From Sympetrum striolatum (taxonomy: Eukaryota > Arthropoda > Insecta > Odonata > Libellulidae), in contig CANPUZ010000060.1 in NCBI GenBank assembly GCA_947579665.1, positions 124,001 through 188,000 of the forward strand: 64,000 bases of DNA, given 5' to 3'. The notes below the pieces were generated by a model, which worked only from the letters and a program-made list of their open reading frames with translations, was not told the DNA's origin and did no database searches. The position numbers and the translations under genes are program-made. This document shows positions 45,147-56,920 of this stretch, in pieces; position 1 is the stretch's first letter, and every line of letters begins with the position of its first letter.

Positions 45147-45791
45147 GTTTAGGTTGGGTTAGTTTGGGTTGTGTCTGGTTTGGTTTGGTTGTTTGGGATG
45201 GGTTGGGTTGGGTTGGGTAGGGATTGGTTGTATGGGTTGGGTTGGGTTCGGTTGGGTTGGGTTGGGTTGGGTTTTGTTTGGTTGGGTTGTGTTGGGTTTG
45301 GCTTGTTTGGGATGGGTCGGGTTGGGTTGCGTTGGGTTGCGTTGGGTTTGGATTGGTTGGGTTAGGTTGGTTGTTGGTTGGGTTTGGTTGGAGCGGGTTG
45401 TGTTGGGTTGTGTTGGGTTGGGTTGGGTTGGGTTGGGTTAGGTTGGGCTGGGTTGGGTTGGGTTGGGTTGGGTTGGGTCAGCTTGGGTTGGGTTGGGTTG
45501 CGTTGGGTAGGGTTGGGTTGGGTTTTGTTGGGTTGGGTTGGGTTGGGTTGGGTAGGGTTGGGTTGGGTTGGGTTGTGTTGGGTTGGGTTGGGTTAAGTTG
45601 GGTTAGGTTGGGTTGGGTTGGGTTCGGTTGGGTTGGGTTGGGTTGGGTTGGAATGGGTAGGGTTTGTTTGGGTAGGGTTGGGTTGGGTTGGGTTGGGTTG
45701 GGTTGGGTTTGGTTTGGTTGGGTTGGATGGTTGGGTTGGGTTGGGTTGGTTTGGGTTGGGTTGGGTTGGGTTTAGTTGGGTTGGGTTGGGT
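45147..45791 (+). repeat. TTGGG array 33 (645 bp), hybrid
   Basis: The left half follows array 17/36 (TAGGGATTGGTTGTATGGG, GGATGGGTCGGG, GGTTGTTGGTTGGG). It then gains GGTTCGG and GGAATGGGTAGGGTTTG as in array 10, and ends on the M-spacer border with CACTGTAAATTTTGC as in array 12. Confidence 0.9.
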
Positions 45792-46107
45792 ATTTACTTC
45801 GCTTAGACACTGTAAATTTTGCTTAGACTCCACTTATTACGCTTTTAGTCCGCTTTATTTGCTGAGAGTCTGCTTTATTCGCTGAGACTCATATATTTTC
45901 GCTATATAACAGCACATTTCGCTTAGACTATGATATGCCCAAATTGAATCCGATTTCTTCCCATAGATACAGCTTGGCATGGATAGCCTTCGCTTAGGGA
46001 CCGCTTAGTTTTTCTAGTGACAGCTTAACTCAATTATAACACGCTTTGAAACCGCTTTTATTCCAATTAGTTCGGTCACAGAACGAACTAATCGGAATTA
46101 ACAGTTA
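45792..46107. repeat. M spacer (316 bp)
   Basis: Partner of 43.34 kb. ATATATTTTCGC replaces ATATTATTTCGC, and CTTAGGGACC replaces CTTAGAGACC. Confidence 0.95.
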
Positions 46108-46474
46108 GTTTAGGTTAGGTTAGTTTGGGTTGTGTCTGGTTGGTTTTGGTTGTTTGGGTTGGGTTGGGTTGGGTTGGGGTGGGTTGGGTTGGGTTGGGTT
46201 TGGTACGATTGGGTTGGGTTGGGTTGGGTTGGGTTGGGGTAGGTTGGGTTGGGTTGGGTTGGGTTGGGTTGGGTAGGGTTGGGTTGGGAAGGGTTGGGTT
46301 GGGTTGGGTTGGGTTGGGTTTGGTTGGGTTGGGTTGGGTTGGGTTGTTTTGTGGTGGGTTGGGTTGGGTTTGGTTGGGTTGGGTTGGGTTGGGGTGGGTT
46401 GGGTTGGGTTGGGTAGGGTAGGGTTGGGTTGGGTTGGGTTGGGTTGGGTTGGGTTTGGTTGGGTTGGGTTGGGT
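46108..46474 (+). repeat. TTGGG array 34 (367 bp)
   Basis: Partner of array 31 with GGTACGATTGGG and TTGTTTTGTGGTGGG. Entry TCTGGTTGGTTTTGG is private. Confidence 0.95.
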
Positions 46475-46850
46475 ATTTACTTCGCTTAGACACCGTAAAT
46501 TTCGCTTAGACTCCACTTATTACGCTTTTAGTCCGCTTTATTTGCTGAGAGTCTGCTTTATTCGCTTAGACTCATTTTATTTCGCTTTGTGACCGCTTTT
46601 TTCCTTTAGAGTCCGCTTTATTCGCTTAGACTCATATTATTTCGCTATATAACAGCACATTTCGCTTAGACTATGATTTGCCCACATTAAATCCGATTTC
46701 TTCCCATAGATACAGCTTGGCATGGATAGCCTTCGCTTAGAGACCGCCTAGTTTTTCTAGTGACAGCTTAACTCAATTATAACAGGCTTTGAAACGGCTA
46801 TTATTCCAATTAGTTCGGTCACAGAACGAACTAATCGGAATTAACAGTTA
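46475..46850. repeat. Enlarged M spacer (376 bp)
   Basis: Equal to an M spacer plus exactly 60 bp, which is three 20-mers, at about 46,581-46,640. Shares ATGATTTGCCC and GACCGCCTAG with 44.1 kb. Confidence 0.94.
46581..46640. repeat. Three-monomer (60 bp) insertion or retained segment
   Basis: Three 20-mers starting TTCGCTTTGTG, TTCCTTTAGAG and TTCGCTTAGAC. Full T2 spacers carry similar 20-mers at this place, so this may be the older state and the 316-bp form a deletion. Confidence 0.8.
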
Positions 46851-47477
46851 GTTTAGGTTGGGTAAGTTTGGGTTGTGTCTGGTTGGGTTTGGTTGTTTGG
46901 GTTGGGTTGGGTTGGGATGTTTGGGTTGGGATGGGTTGGGTTGGGTTGGATTGGGTTGGGTAGGGTTGGGTTGGGTTGGGTTGGGTTGGGTTAGGTTGGG
47001 TTGGGTAGGGTTGGGCTGGGAAGGGTTGGGTTGGGTTGGGTTGGGTTGGGGTGGGTTGGGTTGGGTTTGTTTTAGTTGGGTTGGGTATGGTTGGGTTGAG
47101 TTGTGTTGGGTGTTAGTTGGGTTGGGTTGGGTTGGGTTGGGTAGGGTTGGGTTGGGTTGGGTTCGGTTGGGTTGGGTTGGGTTGGGTTGGAATGGGTAGG
47201 GTTTGTTTGGGTTGGGTTGGGTTGGGTTGGGTGTTGGTAAGGTTGGGTTGGGTTGGGTTGGGTTAGGTTGGGCTGGGTTGGGTTGGGTTGGGTTGGGTCA
47301 GCTTGGGTTGGGTTGGGTTGGGTTGGGTTGGTTTGGGTAGGGTTGGGTTGGATTGTGTTGGGTTGGGTTGGGTTGGGTTGGGTTGGGTAGGGTTGGGTTG
47401 GGTTGGGTTGTGTTGGGTTGGGTTGGGTTAAGTTGGGTTGGGTTGGGTTGGGTTGGGTTGGATGGGTTGGGTTGGGT
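46851..47477 (+). repeat. TTGGG array 35 (627 bp)
   Basis: Partner of array 32, four pentamers shorter. Contains TTTGTTTTAGTTGGG. The entry reads GGGTAAGTTTGGG. Confidence 0.95.
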
Positions 47478-47622
47478 ATTTACTTCGCTAAGACACCGTA
47501 AATTTCGCTTAGAGACCGCTTAGTTTTCTAAGAGACATCTTAACTCGCTTTTAAAACGCTTTAAAACCGCTTTTATTCCTATTAGTTCGGTCAAAGAAAT
47601 ACCTAATCGGAATTAACAGTTA
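47478..47622. repeat. S spacer (145 bp)
   Basis: Standard S form; the following entry is AGTTAAGG instead of AGTTTAGG. Confidence 0.95.
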
Positions 47623-48166
47623 GTTAAGGTTGGGTTAGTTTGGGTTGTGTCTGGTTTGGTTTGGTTGTTTGGGATGGGTTGGGTTGGGTTGGGTAGGGAT
47701 TGGTTGTATGGGTTGGGTTGGGTTTGGTTGGGTTGGGTTGGGTTGGGTTTTGTTTGGTTGGGTTGTGTTGGGTTTGGTTTGTTTGGGATGGGTCGGGTTG
47801 GGTTGCGTTGGGTTGTGTTGGGTTTGGATTGGTTGGGTTAGGTTGGTTGTTGGTTGGGTTTGGTTGGATTGGGTTGTGTTGGGTTGGGTTGGGTTGGGTT
47901 AGGTTGGGCTGGGTTGGGTTGGGTTGGGTTGGGTCAGCTTGGGTTGGGTTGGGTTGGGTTGGGTAGGGTTGGGTTGGGTTTTGTTGGGTTGGGTTGGGTT
48001 GGGTTGGGTTGGGTTGGGTTGGGTTGGGTTGTGTTGGGTTGGGTTGGGTTGGGTTAAGTTGGGTTGGGTTGGGTTGGGTTGGGTTGGATGGTTGGGTTGG
48101 GTTGGGTTGGGTTGGGTTGGGGTAGATTGGGTTGGGTTGGATTGGGTTGGGTAGGGTTGGGTTGGG
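47623..48166 (+). repeat. TTGGG array 36 (544 bp)
   Basis: Array 17/26 family, with TTGTGTTGGGTTTGGATTGG and a clean run of about ten pentamers near 47,990-48,030. Right border GGGCTTCAAAACTG. Confidence 0.95.
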
Positions 48167-48803
48167 CTTCAAAACTGCTTTTATTATTATTAGTTCGGTC
48201 ACAGAAAGAACTAATCGGAATTAACATTTACTTTAGGTTGGGTTAGGTTTGGTTGTGTCTGGTTGGGTTGGGTTGCTTAAAAATCCATTAACTTCACTTT
48301 GACACCGTTAATTTCGCTCATACTCCACTTATAACGCTTTTAGTCCACTTTATTTGCTCAGAGTCCCTTCAATAAATTTTTGAGTCCGCTTAATTCGCTT
48401 GGACTCCGATTAATTCGCTTAGTGACGGCTTATTTCGCTTAGAATCCGCTTTTTTCGCTAAAGGTCCACTAAGCTCGCTTTGAGTCCGCTTCTTTCGCTA
48501 AGAGTCTGCTTCATTCGCTTAGACTCATTTTATTTCGCTTAGTGACCGCTTTTTTCCTTTAGAGTCCGCTTTATTCGCTTAGACTCATGTTATTTCGCTA
48601 TATAACAGCACATTTCGCTTAGACTATGATATGCCCACATTGAATCCGATTTCTTCCCATAGATACAGCTTGGCATGGATAGCCTTCGCTTAGAGACCGC
48701 TTAGTTTTTCTAGTGACAGCATTACTCAATTATAACACGCTTTGAAACGGCTTTTATTCCAATTAGTTCGGTCACAGAACGAACTAATCGGAATTAACAG
48801 TTA
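48167..48803. repeat. Spacer: 64-bp T1 tail + mini-array + full T2
   Basis: T1 tail 48167-48230, mini-array 48231-48275 (entry AACATTTACTTTAGG), T2 48276-48803. T2 follows the one at 11.74-12.27 kb (CATTAACTTCAC, CGATTAATTCGC), without the extra base. Confidence 0.94.
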
Positions 48804-49085
48804 GTTTAGGTTGGGTTAGTTTGGGTTGTGTCTGGTTGGGTTTGGTTGTTTGGGTTGGGTTGGGTTGGGTTGGGATGTTTGGGTTGGGTTGGGTTGGGTT
48901 GGGTTGGGGTAGGTTGGGTTGGGTTGGGTTGGGTTGGGTTGGGTAGGGTAGGGTTGGGTTGGGTTGGGTTGGGTTGGGTTTGGTTGGGTTGGGGTGGGTT
49001 GGGTTGAGTTGGGTAGGTTAGGGTTGGGTTGGGTTGGTTTGGGTTGGAGTGGGTAGGGTTGGGTTGGGTTGGGGTGGGTTGGGTT
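48804..49085 (+). repeat. TTGGG array 37 (282 bp)
   Basis: Partner of array 7 with the same length and the same truncated right border. Confidence 0.95.
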
Positions 49086-50416
49086 CGCTTAGACTCTGAT
49101 ATGCCAGCATTGAGTCCGATTACTTCCCATAGAGACAGCTTAGCATGGATAGCCTTTGCTTAGAGACCGCTTAGTTTCTAAGAGACATCTTAACTCGCTT
49201 TTAAAACGCTATAAACCGCTTTTATTATTATTAGTTCGGTCACAGAAAGAACTAATCGGAATTAACAGTTAGTTCAGGTTGGGTTAGGTTTGGTTGTGTC
49301 TGGTTGGGTTGGGTTGCTTAAAAATCCATTTACTTCACTTTGACACCGTTAATTTCGCTCATACTCCACTTATAACGCTTTTAGTCCACTTTATTTGCTC
49401 AGAGTCCCTTCAATAAATGTTTGAGTCCGCTTAATTCGCTTGGACTCCGATTAATTCGCTTAGTGACGGCTTATTTCGCTTAGAATCCGCTTTTTTCGCT
49501 AAAGGTCCACTAAGCTCGCTTTGAGTCCGCTTCTTTCGCTAAGAGTCTGCTTCATTCGCTTAGACTCATTTTATTTCGCTTAGTGACCGCTTATTTCCTT
49601 TATAGTCCGCTTTATTCCTTTAGACTCCTATTATTTCGCTATGTGACAGCTTATTTCGCTTAGACTCTGATATGCCAGCATTGAGTCCGATTACTTCCCA
49701 TAGAGACGGCTTAGCATGGATAGCCTTTGCTTAGAGACCGCTTAGTATCTAAGAGACATCTTAACTCGCTTTTAAAACGCTTTAAAACTGCTATTATTCC
49801 TATTAGTTCGGTCACAGTAAGAACTAATCGGAATTAACAGTTACTTTAGGTTGGGTTAGGTTTGGTTGTGTCTGGTTGGGTTGGGTTGCTTAAAAATCCT
49901 TTTACCTCGATTTGACACCGTTAATTTCGCTCACACTCCACTTATAACGCTTTTAGTCCACTTTATTTGCTCAGAGTCCCTTCAATAAATTTTTGAGTCT
50001 GCTTAATTCGCTTGGACTCCGATTATTTCGCTTAGTGACGGCTTATTTCGCTTAGAATCCGCTTTTTTCGCTAAAGGTCCACTAAGCTCGCTTTGAGTCC
50101 GCTTCTTTCGCTAAGAGTCTGCTTCATTCGCTTATACTCATTTTATTTCGCTTAGTGATCGCTTTTTTCCTTTAGAGTCCGCTTTTTTCGCTTAGACTCA
50201 TATTATTTCGCTATATAACAGCACATTTCGGTTAGACAATGATATGCCCACACTGAATCCGATTACTTACCATAGATACAGCTTGGCATGGATAACCTTC
50301 GCTTAGAGACGGCTTAGTTCTTCTAGTGACAGCTTAACTCGCTTATAACACGCTTTGAAACCGATATTATTCCATTTAGTTCGGTCACAGAACGAACTAA
50401 TCGGAATTAACAGTTA
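49086..50416. repeat. Spacer with two mini-arrays (1,331 bp)
   Basis: T1 tail 49086-49271, mini-array 49272-49316, hybrid 49317-49843, mini-array 49844-49888, T2 49889-50416. Copy of 9.86-11.19 kb. Private changes are AAATGTTTGAG, CACAGTAAGAAC and CACACTGAATCC. Confidence 0.94.
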
Positions 50417-50703
50417 GTTTAGGTTGGGTTAGTTTGGGTTGTGTCTGGTTGGGTTTGGTTGTTTGGGTTGGGTTGGGTTGGGTTGGGATGTTTGGGTTGG
50501 GTTGGGTTGGGTTGGGTAGGGTTGGGTTGGGTTGGGTTGGGTTGGGTTGGGTTGGGTTGGGTCGGGTAGGGTTGGGTTGGGTTGGGTTGGGTTTGGTTGG
50601 GTTGGGTTGGGGTGGGTTGGGTTGAGTTGGGTAGGTTAGGGTTGGGTTGGGTTGGTTTGGGTTGGAGTGGGTTGGGTTGGGTTGGGTTGGGGTGGGTTGG
50701 GTT
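50417..50703 (+). repeat. TTGGG array 38 (287 bp)
   Basis: Partner of array 8, eight pentamers shorter. Confidence 0.95.
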
Positions 50704-51273
50704 CGCTTAGACTCTGATATGCAAGCATTGAGTCCGATTACTTCCCTTAGAGTCAGCTTAGCATGGATAGCCTTTGCTTAGAGACCGCTTAGTTTCTAAG
50801 AGACATCTTAACTCGCTTTTAAAACCGCTTTTATTATTATTAGTTCGGTCACAGAAAGAACTAATCGGAATTAACAGTTAGTTTAGGTTGGGTTAGGTTT
50901 GGTTTTGTCTGGTTGGGTTGGGTTGCTTAAAAATCCATTTACTTCACTTTGACACCGTTAATTTCGCTCATACTCCACTTATAACGCTTTTAGTCCACTT
51001 TATTTGCTCAGAGTCCCTTCAATAAATTTTTGAGTCCGCTTAATTCGCTTGGACTCATATTATTTCGCTATATAACAGCACATTTCGCTTAGACTATGAT
51101 ATGCCCACATTGAATCCGATTTCTTCCCATAGATACAGCTTGGCATGGACAGCCTTCGCTTAGAGACCGCTTAGTTTTTCTAGTGACAGCTTAACTCAAT
51201 TATAACAGGCTTTGAAACGGCTTTTATTCCAATTAGTTCGGTCACAGAACGAACTAATCGGAATTAACAGTTA
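50704..51273. repeat. Spacer: T1 tail + mini-array + short T2 (570 bp), recombinant
   Basis: T1 tail 50704-50880 matches 11,518-11,694 (ATGCAAGC, CCCTTAGAGTCAGC). Mini-array 50881-50925 and T2 50926-51273 match 13,438 onward (TTTTGTCTGG, GCATGGACAGCC). The switch is at the hairpin or mini-array. Confidence 0.93.
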
Positions 51274-51904
51274 GTTTAGGTTGGGTTAGTTTGGGTTGTG
51301 TCTGGTTGGGTTTGGTTGTTTGGGTTGGGTTGGGTTGGGATGTTTGGGTTGGGATGGGTTGGGTTGGGTTGGATTGGGTTGGGTAGGGTTGGGTTGGGTT
51401 GGGTTGGGTTGGGTTAGGTTGGGATGGGTTGGGTTGGGTAGGGTTGGGCTGGGAAGGGTTGGGTTGGGTTGGGTTGGGGTGGGTTGGGTTGGGTTGGGTT
51501 TGGTTTGGTTGGGTTGGGTTGGGTTGGGTATGGTTGGGTTGAGTTGTGTTGGGTGTTAGTTGGTTGGGTTGGGTTGGGTTGGGTTGGGTAGGGTTGGGTT
51601 CGGTTGGGTTGGGTTGGGTTGGGTTGGAATGGGTAGGGTTTGTTTGGGTTGGGTTGGGTTGGGTTGGGTGTTGGTAAGGTTGGGTTGGGTTGGGTTGGGT
51701 TAGGTTGGGCTGGGTTGGGTTGGGTTGGGTTGGGTCAGCTTGGGTTGGGTTGGGTTGGGTTGGTTTGGGTAGTGATGGGTTGGATTGTGTTGGGTTGGGT
51801 TGGGTTGGGTAGGGTTGGGTTGGGTTTGGTTGGGTTGTGTTGGGTTGGGTTGGGTTAAGTTGGGTTGGGTTGGGTTGGGTTGGGTTGGATGGGTTGGGTT
51901 GGGT
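51274..51904 (+). repeat. TTGGG array 39 (631 bp)
   Basis: Copy of array 10, same length and marker order. Confidence 0.96.
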
Positions 51905-52049
51905 ATTTACTTCGCTAAGACACCGTAAATTTCGCTTAGAGACCGCTTAGTTTTCTAAGAGACATCTTAACTCGCTTTTAAAACGCTTTAAAACCGCTTT
52001 TATTCCTATTAGTTCGGTCAAAGAAATACCTAATCGGAATTAACAGTTA
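51905..52049. repeat. S spacer (145 bp)
   Basis: Standard S form, copy of 14.46 kb. Confidence 0.95.
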
Positions 52050-52890
52050 GTTTAGGTTGGGTTAGTTTGGGTTGTGTCTGGTTTGATTTGGTTGTTTGGG
52101 TTGGGTTGGGTTCGGTTGGGTTGGGTTGGGTTGGGTTTTGTTTGGTTGGGTTGTGTTGGGTTTGGTTTGTTTGGGATGGGTCGGGTTGGGTTGCGTTGGG
52201 TTGCGTTGGGTTTGGATTGGTTGGGTTAGGTTGGTTGTTGGTTGGGTTTGGTTGGATTGGGTTGTGTTGGGTTGGGTTGGGTTAGGTTTGGCTGGGTTGG
52301 GTTGGGTTGGGTTGGGTCAGCTTGGGTTGGGTTGGGTTGGGTTGGGTTGGGTAGGGTTGGGTTGGGTTTTGTTGGGTTGGGTTGGGTTGGGTAGGGTTGG
52401 GTTGGGTTGGGTTGTGTTGGGTTAGGTTGGGTTAAGTTGGGTTGGGTTGGGTTGGGTTGGGTTGGATGGTTGGGTTGGGTTGGGTTGGGTTGGGGTAGAT
52501 TGGGTTGGGTTGGGTTGGGTAGGGTTGGGTTGGGTTGGGTTGGGTTGGGTTGGGTTGGGTTGGGGTGGGTTGGGTTGGGTTGGGTTGGGATGGGTAGGGT
52601 TGGGATGGGTTGGGTTGGGTATGGTTGGGTTGGGTTGGGTTGGGTAAAGTTGGGGTGGGTTGGGTTGGGTTGAGTTGGGACGGGTTGGGTTGGGTTGGGT
52701 AGGGTTGGGTTGGGTTTGGTTGGGTTGGGTTGGGTTTGGTTGGGTTGGGTTGGGTTGGGTTGGGTTGGGTTGGGTTGGGTAGGGTTGGGTTGGGTTTGGT
52801 TTGGTTGGGTTGGGTTGGGTTGGGGTGGGTTGGGTTGGGTTGGGTTGGGTAGGGTTGGGTTGGGTTGGGTTGGGTTGGGTTGGGTTGGGT
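52050..52890 (+). repeat. TTGGG array 40 (841 bp)
   Basis: Copy of array 11, three pentamers shorter in total. Confidence 0.96.
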
Positions 52891-54174
52891 ATTTACTTCG
52901 CTTAGACACCGTAAATTTAGCTTAGACTCCACTTATTACGCTTTTAGTCCACTTTATTTGCTGAGAGTCCCTTCAATTAATATAGAGTCCGATCAATTCG
53001 CTTAGAGTCCGCTTTATTTGCTCAGAGCCCAATTAGCTCGAGTTAAAACAGCTTCTTTCGATGAGAGTCCGCTTAATTCGCTTAGACTCCGATTATCAGC
53101 TTCGTGACGGCTTATATCACATAGAAACCGCTTATTTCGCTAAGAGTCCAATAAGCTCGCGTAGAGTCCGATTCCTTCGCTTAGAGTCCACTTCATTCGC
53201 TTGATTCAAATTATTTAAGTAAGTGAACTCTCATTTCGCGTAGATACCGCTTTATTTGCTTAAATTCTTTTCTTTCACTTAGAGTCATTTTCTTTGCTAT
53301 GAGTCCGCTACATTCGCTTAGACTCTTTTTATTTCGCTTAGTGACCGCTTATTTCCTTTATAGTCCGCTTTATTCTTTCAGACTCCTATTATTTCGCTAT
53401 GTGACAGCTTATTTCGCTTAGACTCTGATATGCCAGCATTGAGTCCGATTACTTCCCATAGAGACAGCTTAGCATGGATAGCCTTTGCTTAGAGACCGCT
53501 TAGTTTCTAAGAGACATCTTAACTCGCTTTTAAAACGCTTTAAAACTGCTTTTATTATTATTAGTTCGGTCACAGAAAGAACTAATCGGAATTAACAGTT
53601 AGTTTAGGTTGGGTTAGGTTTGGTTGTGTCTGGTTGGGTTGGGTTGCTTAAAAATCCTTTTACCTCGCTTTGACACCGTTAATTTCGCTCACACTCCACT
53701 TATAACGCTTTTAGTCCACTTTATTTGCTCAGAGTCCCTTCAATAAATTTTTGAGTCCGCTTAATTCGCTTGGACTCCGATTATTTCGCTTTGTGACGGC
53801 TAATTTCGCTTAGAATCCGCTTTTTTCGCTAAAGGTCCACTAAGCTCGCTTTGAGTCCGCTTCTTTCGCTAAGAGTCTGCTTCATTCGCTTATACTCATT
53901 TTATTTCGCTTAGTGACCGCTTTTTTCCTTTATAGTCCGCTTTATTCGCTTAGACTCATATTATTTCGCTATATAACAGCACATTTCGCTTAGACTATGA
54001 TATGCCCACATTGAATCCGATTACTTCCCATAGATACAGCTTGGAATGGATAGCCTTCGCTTAGAGACCGCTTAGTTTTTCTAGTGACAGCTTAACTCGC
54101 TTATAACACGCTTTGAAACCGATATTATTCCATTTAGTTCGGTCACAGAACGAACTAATCGGAATTAACAGTTA
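52891..54174. repeat. Spacer T1 + mini-array + full T2 (1,284 bp)
   Basis: T1 52891-53601, mini-array 53602-53646, T2 53647-54174. Keeps TTTCGATGAGAG. GAGTTAAAACAGC and TCTTTCAGACTCC are private. Confidence 0.95.
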
Positions 54175-54732
54175 GTTTAGGTTAGTTTAGTTTGGGTTGT
54201 GTCTGGTTGGGTTTGGTTGTTTGGGTTGGGTTGGGTTGGGTTGGGTTGGGTTGGGTAGGGTTGGGTTGGGTTGGGTATGGGTTGGGTTGGGTTGGGTTGG
54301 GTTGGGGTAGGTTGGGTTGGATTGAATTGGGTTGGGTTGGGTAGGGTTGGGTTGGGTTGGGTTGGGTTGGGTTGGGTTTGGTTGGGTTGGGTTGGGGTGG
54401 GTTGGGTTGGGTTGGGTTGGGTAGGTTTGGGTTGGGATGGGTTGGGTTTGGGTGGGTTGGGTTGGGTTGGGTTGGGTTGGGGTGGGTTGGGTTGGGTTGG
54501 GTAGGGTTGGGTTGGGTTGGGTTTGGTTGGGTTGGGTTGGTTTGGGGTAGGTTGGGTTGGGTTGGGTTGGGTTAGGTTGGGTTGGGTTGGGTTGGGTTGG
54601 GTAGGGTTGGGTTGGGTTGGGTAGGGTTGGGTTGGGTTGGGGTGGGTTGGGTTGGGTTGGGTTGTGTTGTGTTGGGTTGGGTTGGGTTGGGTTAGGTTGG
54701 GTTGGGTTGGAATGGGTTGGGTTGGGTTGGGT
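54175..54732 (+). repeat. TTGGG array 41 (558 bp)
   Basis: Copy of arrays 12 and 21, eight pentamers longer. GGATTGAATTGGG is private. Confidence 0.96.
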
Positions 54733-56018
54733 ATTTACTTCGCTTAGACACTGTAAATTTTGCTTAGACTCCATTTATTACAATTTTAGTCCGCTTTATT
54801 TGCTGAGAGTCCCTTCAATTAATATAGAGTCCGATCAATTCGCTTAGAGTCCGCTTTATTTGCTCAGAGCCCAATTAGCTCGAGTTGAAACAGCTTCTTT
54901 CGCTGAGAGTCCGCTTAATTCGCTTAGCCTCCGATTATCAGCTTCGTGACGGCTTCTTTTATCACATAGAAACCGCTTATTTCGCTAAGAGTCCAATAAA
55001 TCGCTTAGAGTCCGTTTCCTTCGCATAGAGTCCACTTCATTGGCTTGATTCAAATTATTTAAGTAAGTGAACTCTCTTTTCGCTTAGATGCCGCTTTATT
55101 TGCTCAAATTCTTTTCTTTCACTTAGAGTCATTTTCTTTGCTAAGAGTCCGCTACATTCGCTTAGACTATTTTTATTTCGCTTAGTGACCGCTTATTTCC
55201 TTTATAGTCCGCTTTATTCGTTTAGACTCCTATTATTTCGCTATGTGACAGCTTATTTCGCTTAGACTCTGATATGCCAGCATTGAGTCCGATTACTTCC
55301 CATAGAGACGGCTTAGCATGGATAGCCTTTGCTTAAAGACCGCTTAGTTTCTAGGAGACATCTTAACTCGCTTTTAAAACGCTTTAAAACCGCTTTTATT
55401 CCTATTAGTTCGGTCACAGAAAGAACTAATCGGAATTATCAGTTAGTTTAGGTTGGGTTAGGTTTGGTTGTGTCTGGTTGGGTTGGGTTGCTTAGAAATC
55501 CATTTACCTCGCTTTGACACCGTTAATTTCGCTCATACTCCACTTATAACGCTTTTAGTCCACTTTATTTGCTCAGAGTCCCTTCAATAAATTTTTGAGA
55601 CCGCTTAATTCGCTTGGACTCCGATTATTTCGCTTAGTGACGGCTTATTTCGCTTAGAATCCGCTTTTTTCGCTAAAGGTCCACTAAGCTCGCTTTGAGT
55701 CCGCTTCTTTCGCTAAGAGTCTGCTTCATTCGCTTATCTTCATTTTATTTCGCTTAGTGACCGCTTTTTTCCTTTAGAGTCCGCTTTATTCGCTTAGACT
55801 CATATTATTTCGCTATATAACAGCACATTTCGGTTAGACTATGATATGCCCACATTGAATCCGATTACTTACCATAGATACAGCTTGGCATGGTCAGCCT
55901 TCGCTTAGAGACCGCTTAGTTTTTCTAGTGACAGCTTAACTCGCTTATAACACGCTTTGAAACCGATATTATTCCATTTAGTTCGGTCACAGAACGAACT
56001 AATCGGAATTAATAGTTA
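54733..56018. repeat. Spacer T1 + mini-array + full T2
   Basis: T1 54733-55445, mini-array 55446-55490, T2 55491-56018. Has the intact CGTTTAGACTCC where the block copies have lost one base. The entry to the next array is AATAGTTAG. Confidence 0.95.
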
Positions 56019-56920
56019 GTTTAGGTTGGGTTAGTTTGGGTTGTGTCTGGTTTGGTTTGGTTGTTTGGGTTGGGTTGGGTTGGGATGTTTGGGTTGGGTT
56101 AGGTTGGGTTGGGTAGGGTTGGGTTGGGTTGGGTTGGGTTGGGGAAGGTTGGGTTGGGTTGGGTTGCGTTGGGTTGGGTAGGGTTGGGTTGGGAAGGGTT
56201 GGTTTGGGTTGGGTTGGGTTGGGTTGGGGTGGGATTGGGTGGGTTTCGTTGGGTTGGGTAGGTTTGGGATGGGTTGGGTTGGGTTGGGGTAGGTTGGGTT
56301 GGGTTGGGTATGGTTGGGTTGGGTTGGGTTGGGTTGGGTTGGGTTGGGGTAGGTTGGGTTGGGTTTGGTTGGGTTAGGTTGGGTTGGGTTGGGTTGGGGT
56401 GGGTTGGGATGGGTTGGGTTGGGTTGGGTTGGGTTGGGTTGGGTTGGGTGTTGGTAAGGTTGGGTTGGGTTGGGTTGGGTTAGGTTGGGCTGGGTTGGGT
56501 TGGGTTGGGTTGGGTCAGCTTGGGTTGGGTTGGGTTGGGTTGGTTTGGATAGTGATGGGTTGGATTGTGTTGGGTTGGGTTGGGTTGGGTTGGGTTTGGT
56601 TGGGTTGGGTTGGGTTGGAATGGGTAGGGTTTGTTTGGGTTGGGTTGGGTTGGGTTGGGTGTTGGTAAGGTTGGGTTGGGTTGGGTTGGGTTAGGTTGGG
56701 CTGGGTTGGGTTGGGTTGGGTTGGGTCAGCTTGGGTTGGGTTGGGTTGGGTTGGTTTGGATAGTGATGGGTTGGATTGTGTTGGGTTGGGTTGGGTTGGG
56801 TTGGGTTGGGTTGGGTAGGGTTGGGTTGGGTTGGGTTGTGTTGGGTTGGGTTGGGTTAAGTTGGGTTGGGTTAAGTTGGGTTGGGTTGGGTTGGGTTGGG
56901 TTGGATGGGTTGGGTTGGGT
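56019..56920 (+). repeat. TTGGG array 42 (902 bp)
   Basis: The longest array. Copy of array 13 plus one pentamer, with the internal 211-bp duplication (GTTGGTAAGG at about 56,450 and 56,661). Confidence 0.96.

Larger units (their letters stand above)
43341..45791. repeat. 2.45-kb tandem duplication, copy 1
   Basis: M spacer, array 31, M spacer, array 32, S spacer, array 33. The same order follows at 45,792 with an offset of 2,451 bp. The two copies share markers such as TGGTACGATTGGG in arrays 31 and 34. Confidence 0.88.
45792..48166. repeat. 2.45-kb tandem duplication, copy 2
   Basis: M spacer, array 34, enlarged M spacer, array 35, S spacer, array 36. It differs from copy 1 by -15 bp in the first array, +60 bp in the second spacer, -20 bp in the second array, and a different right half of the last array. 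Confidence 0.88.
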
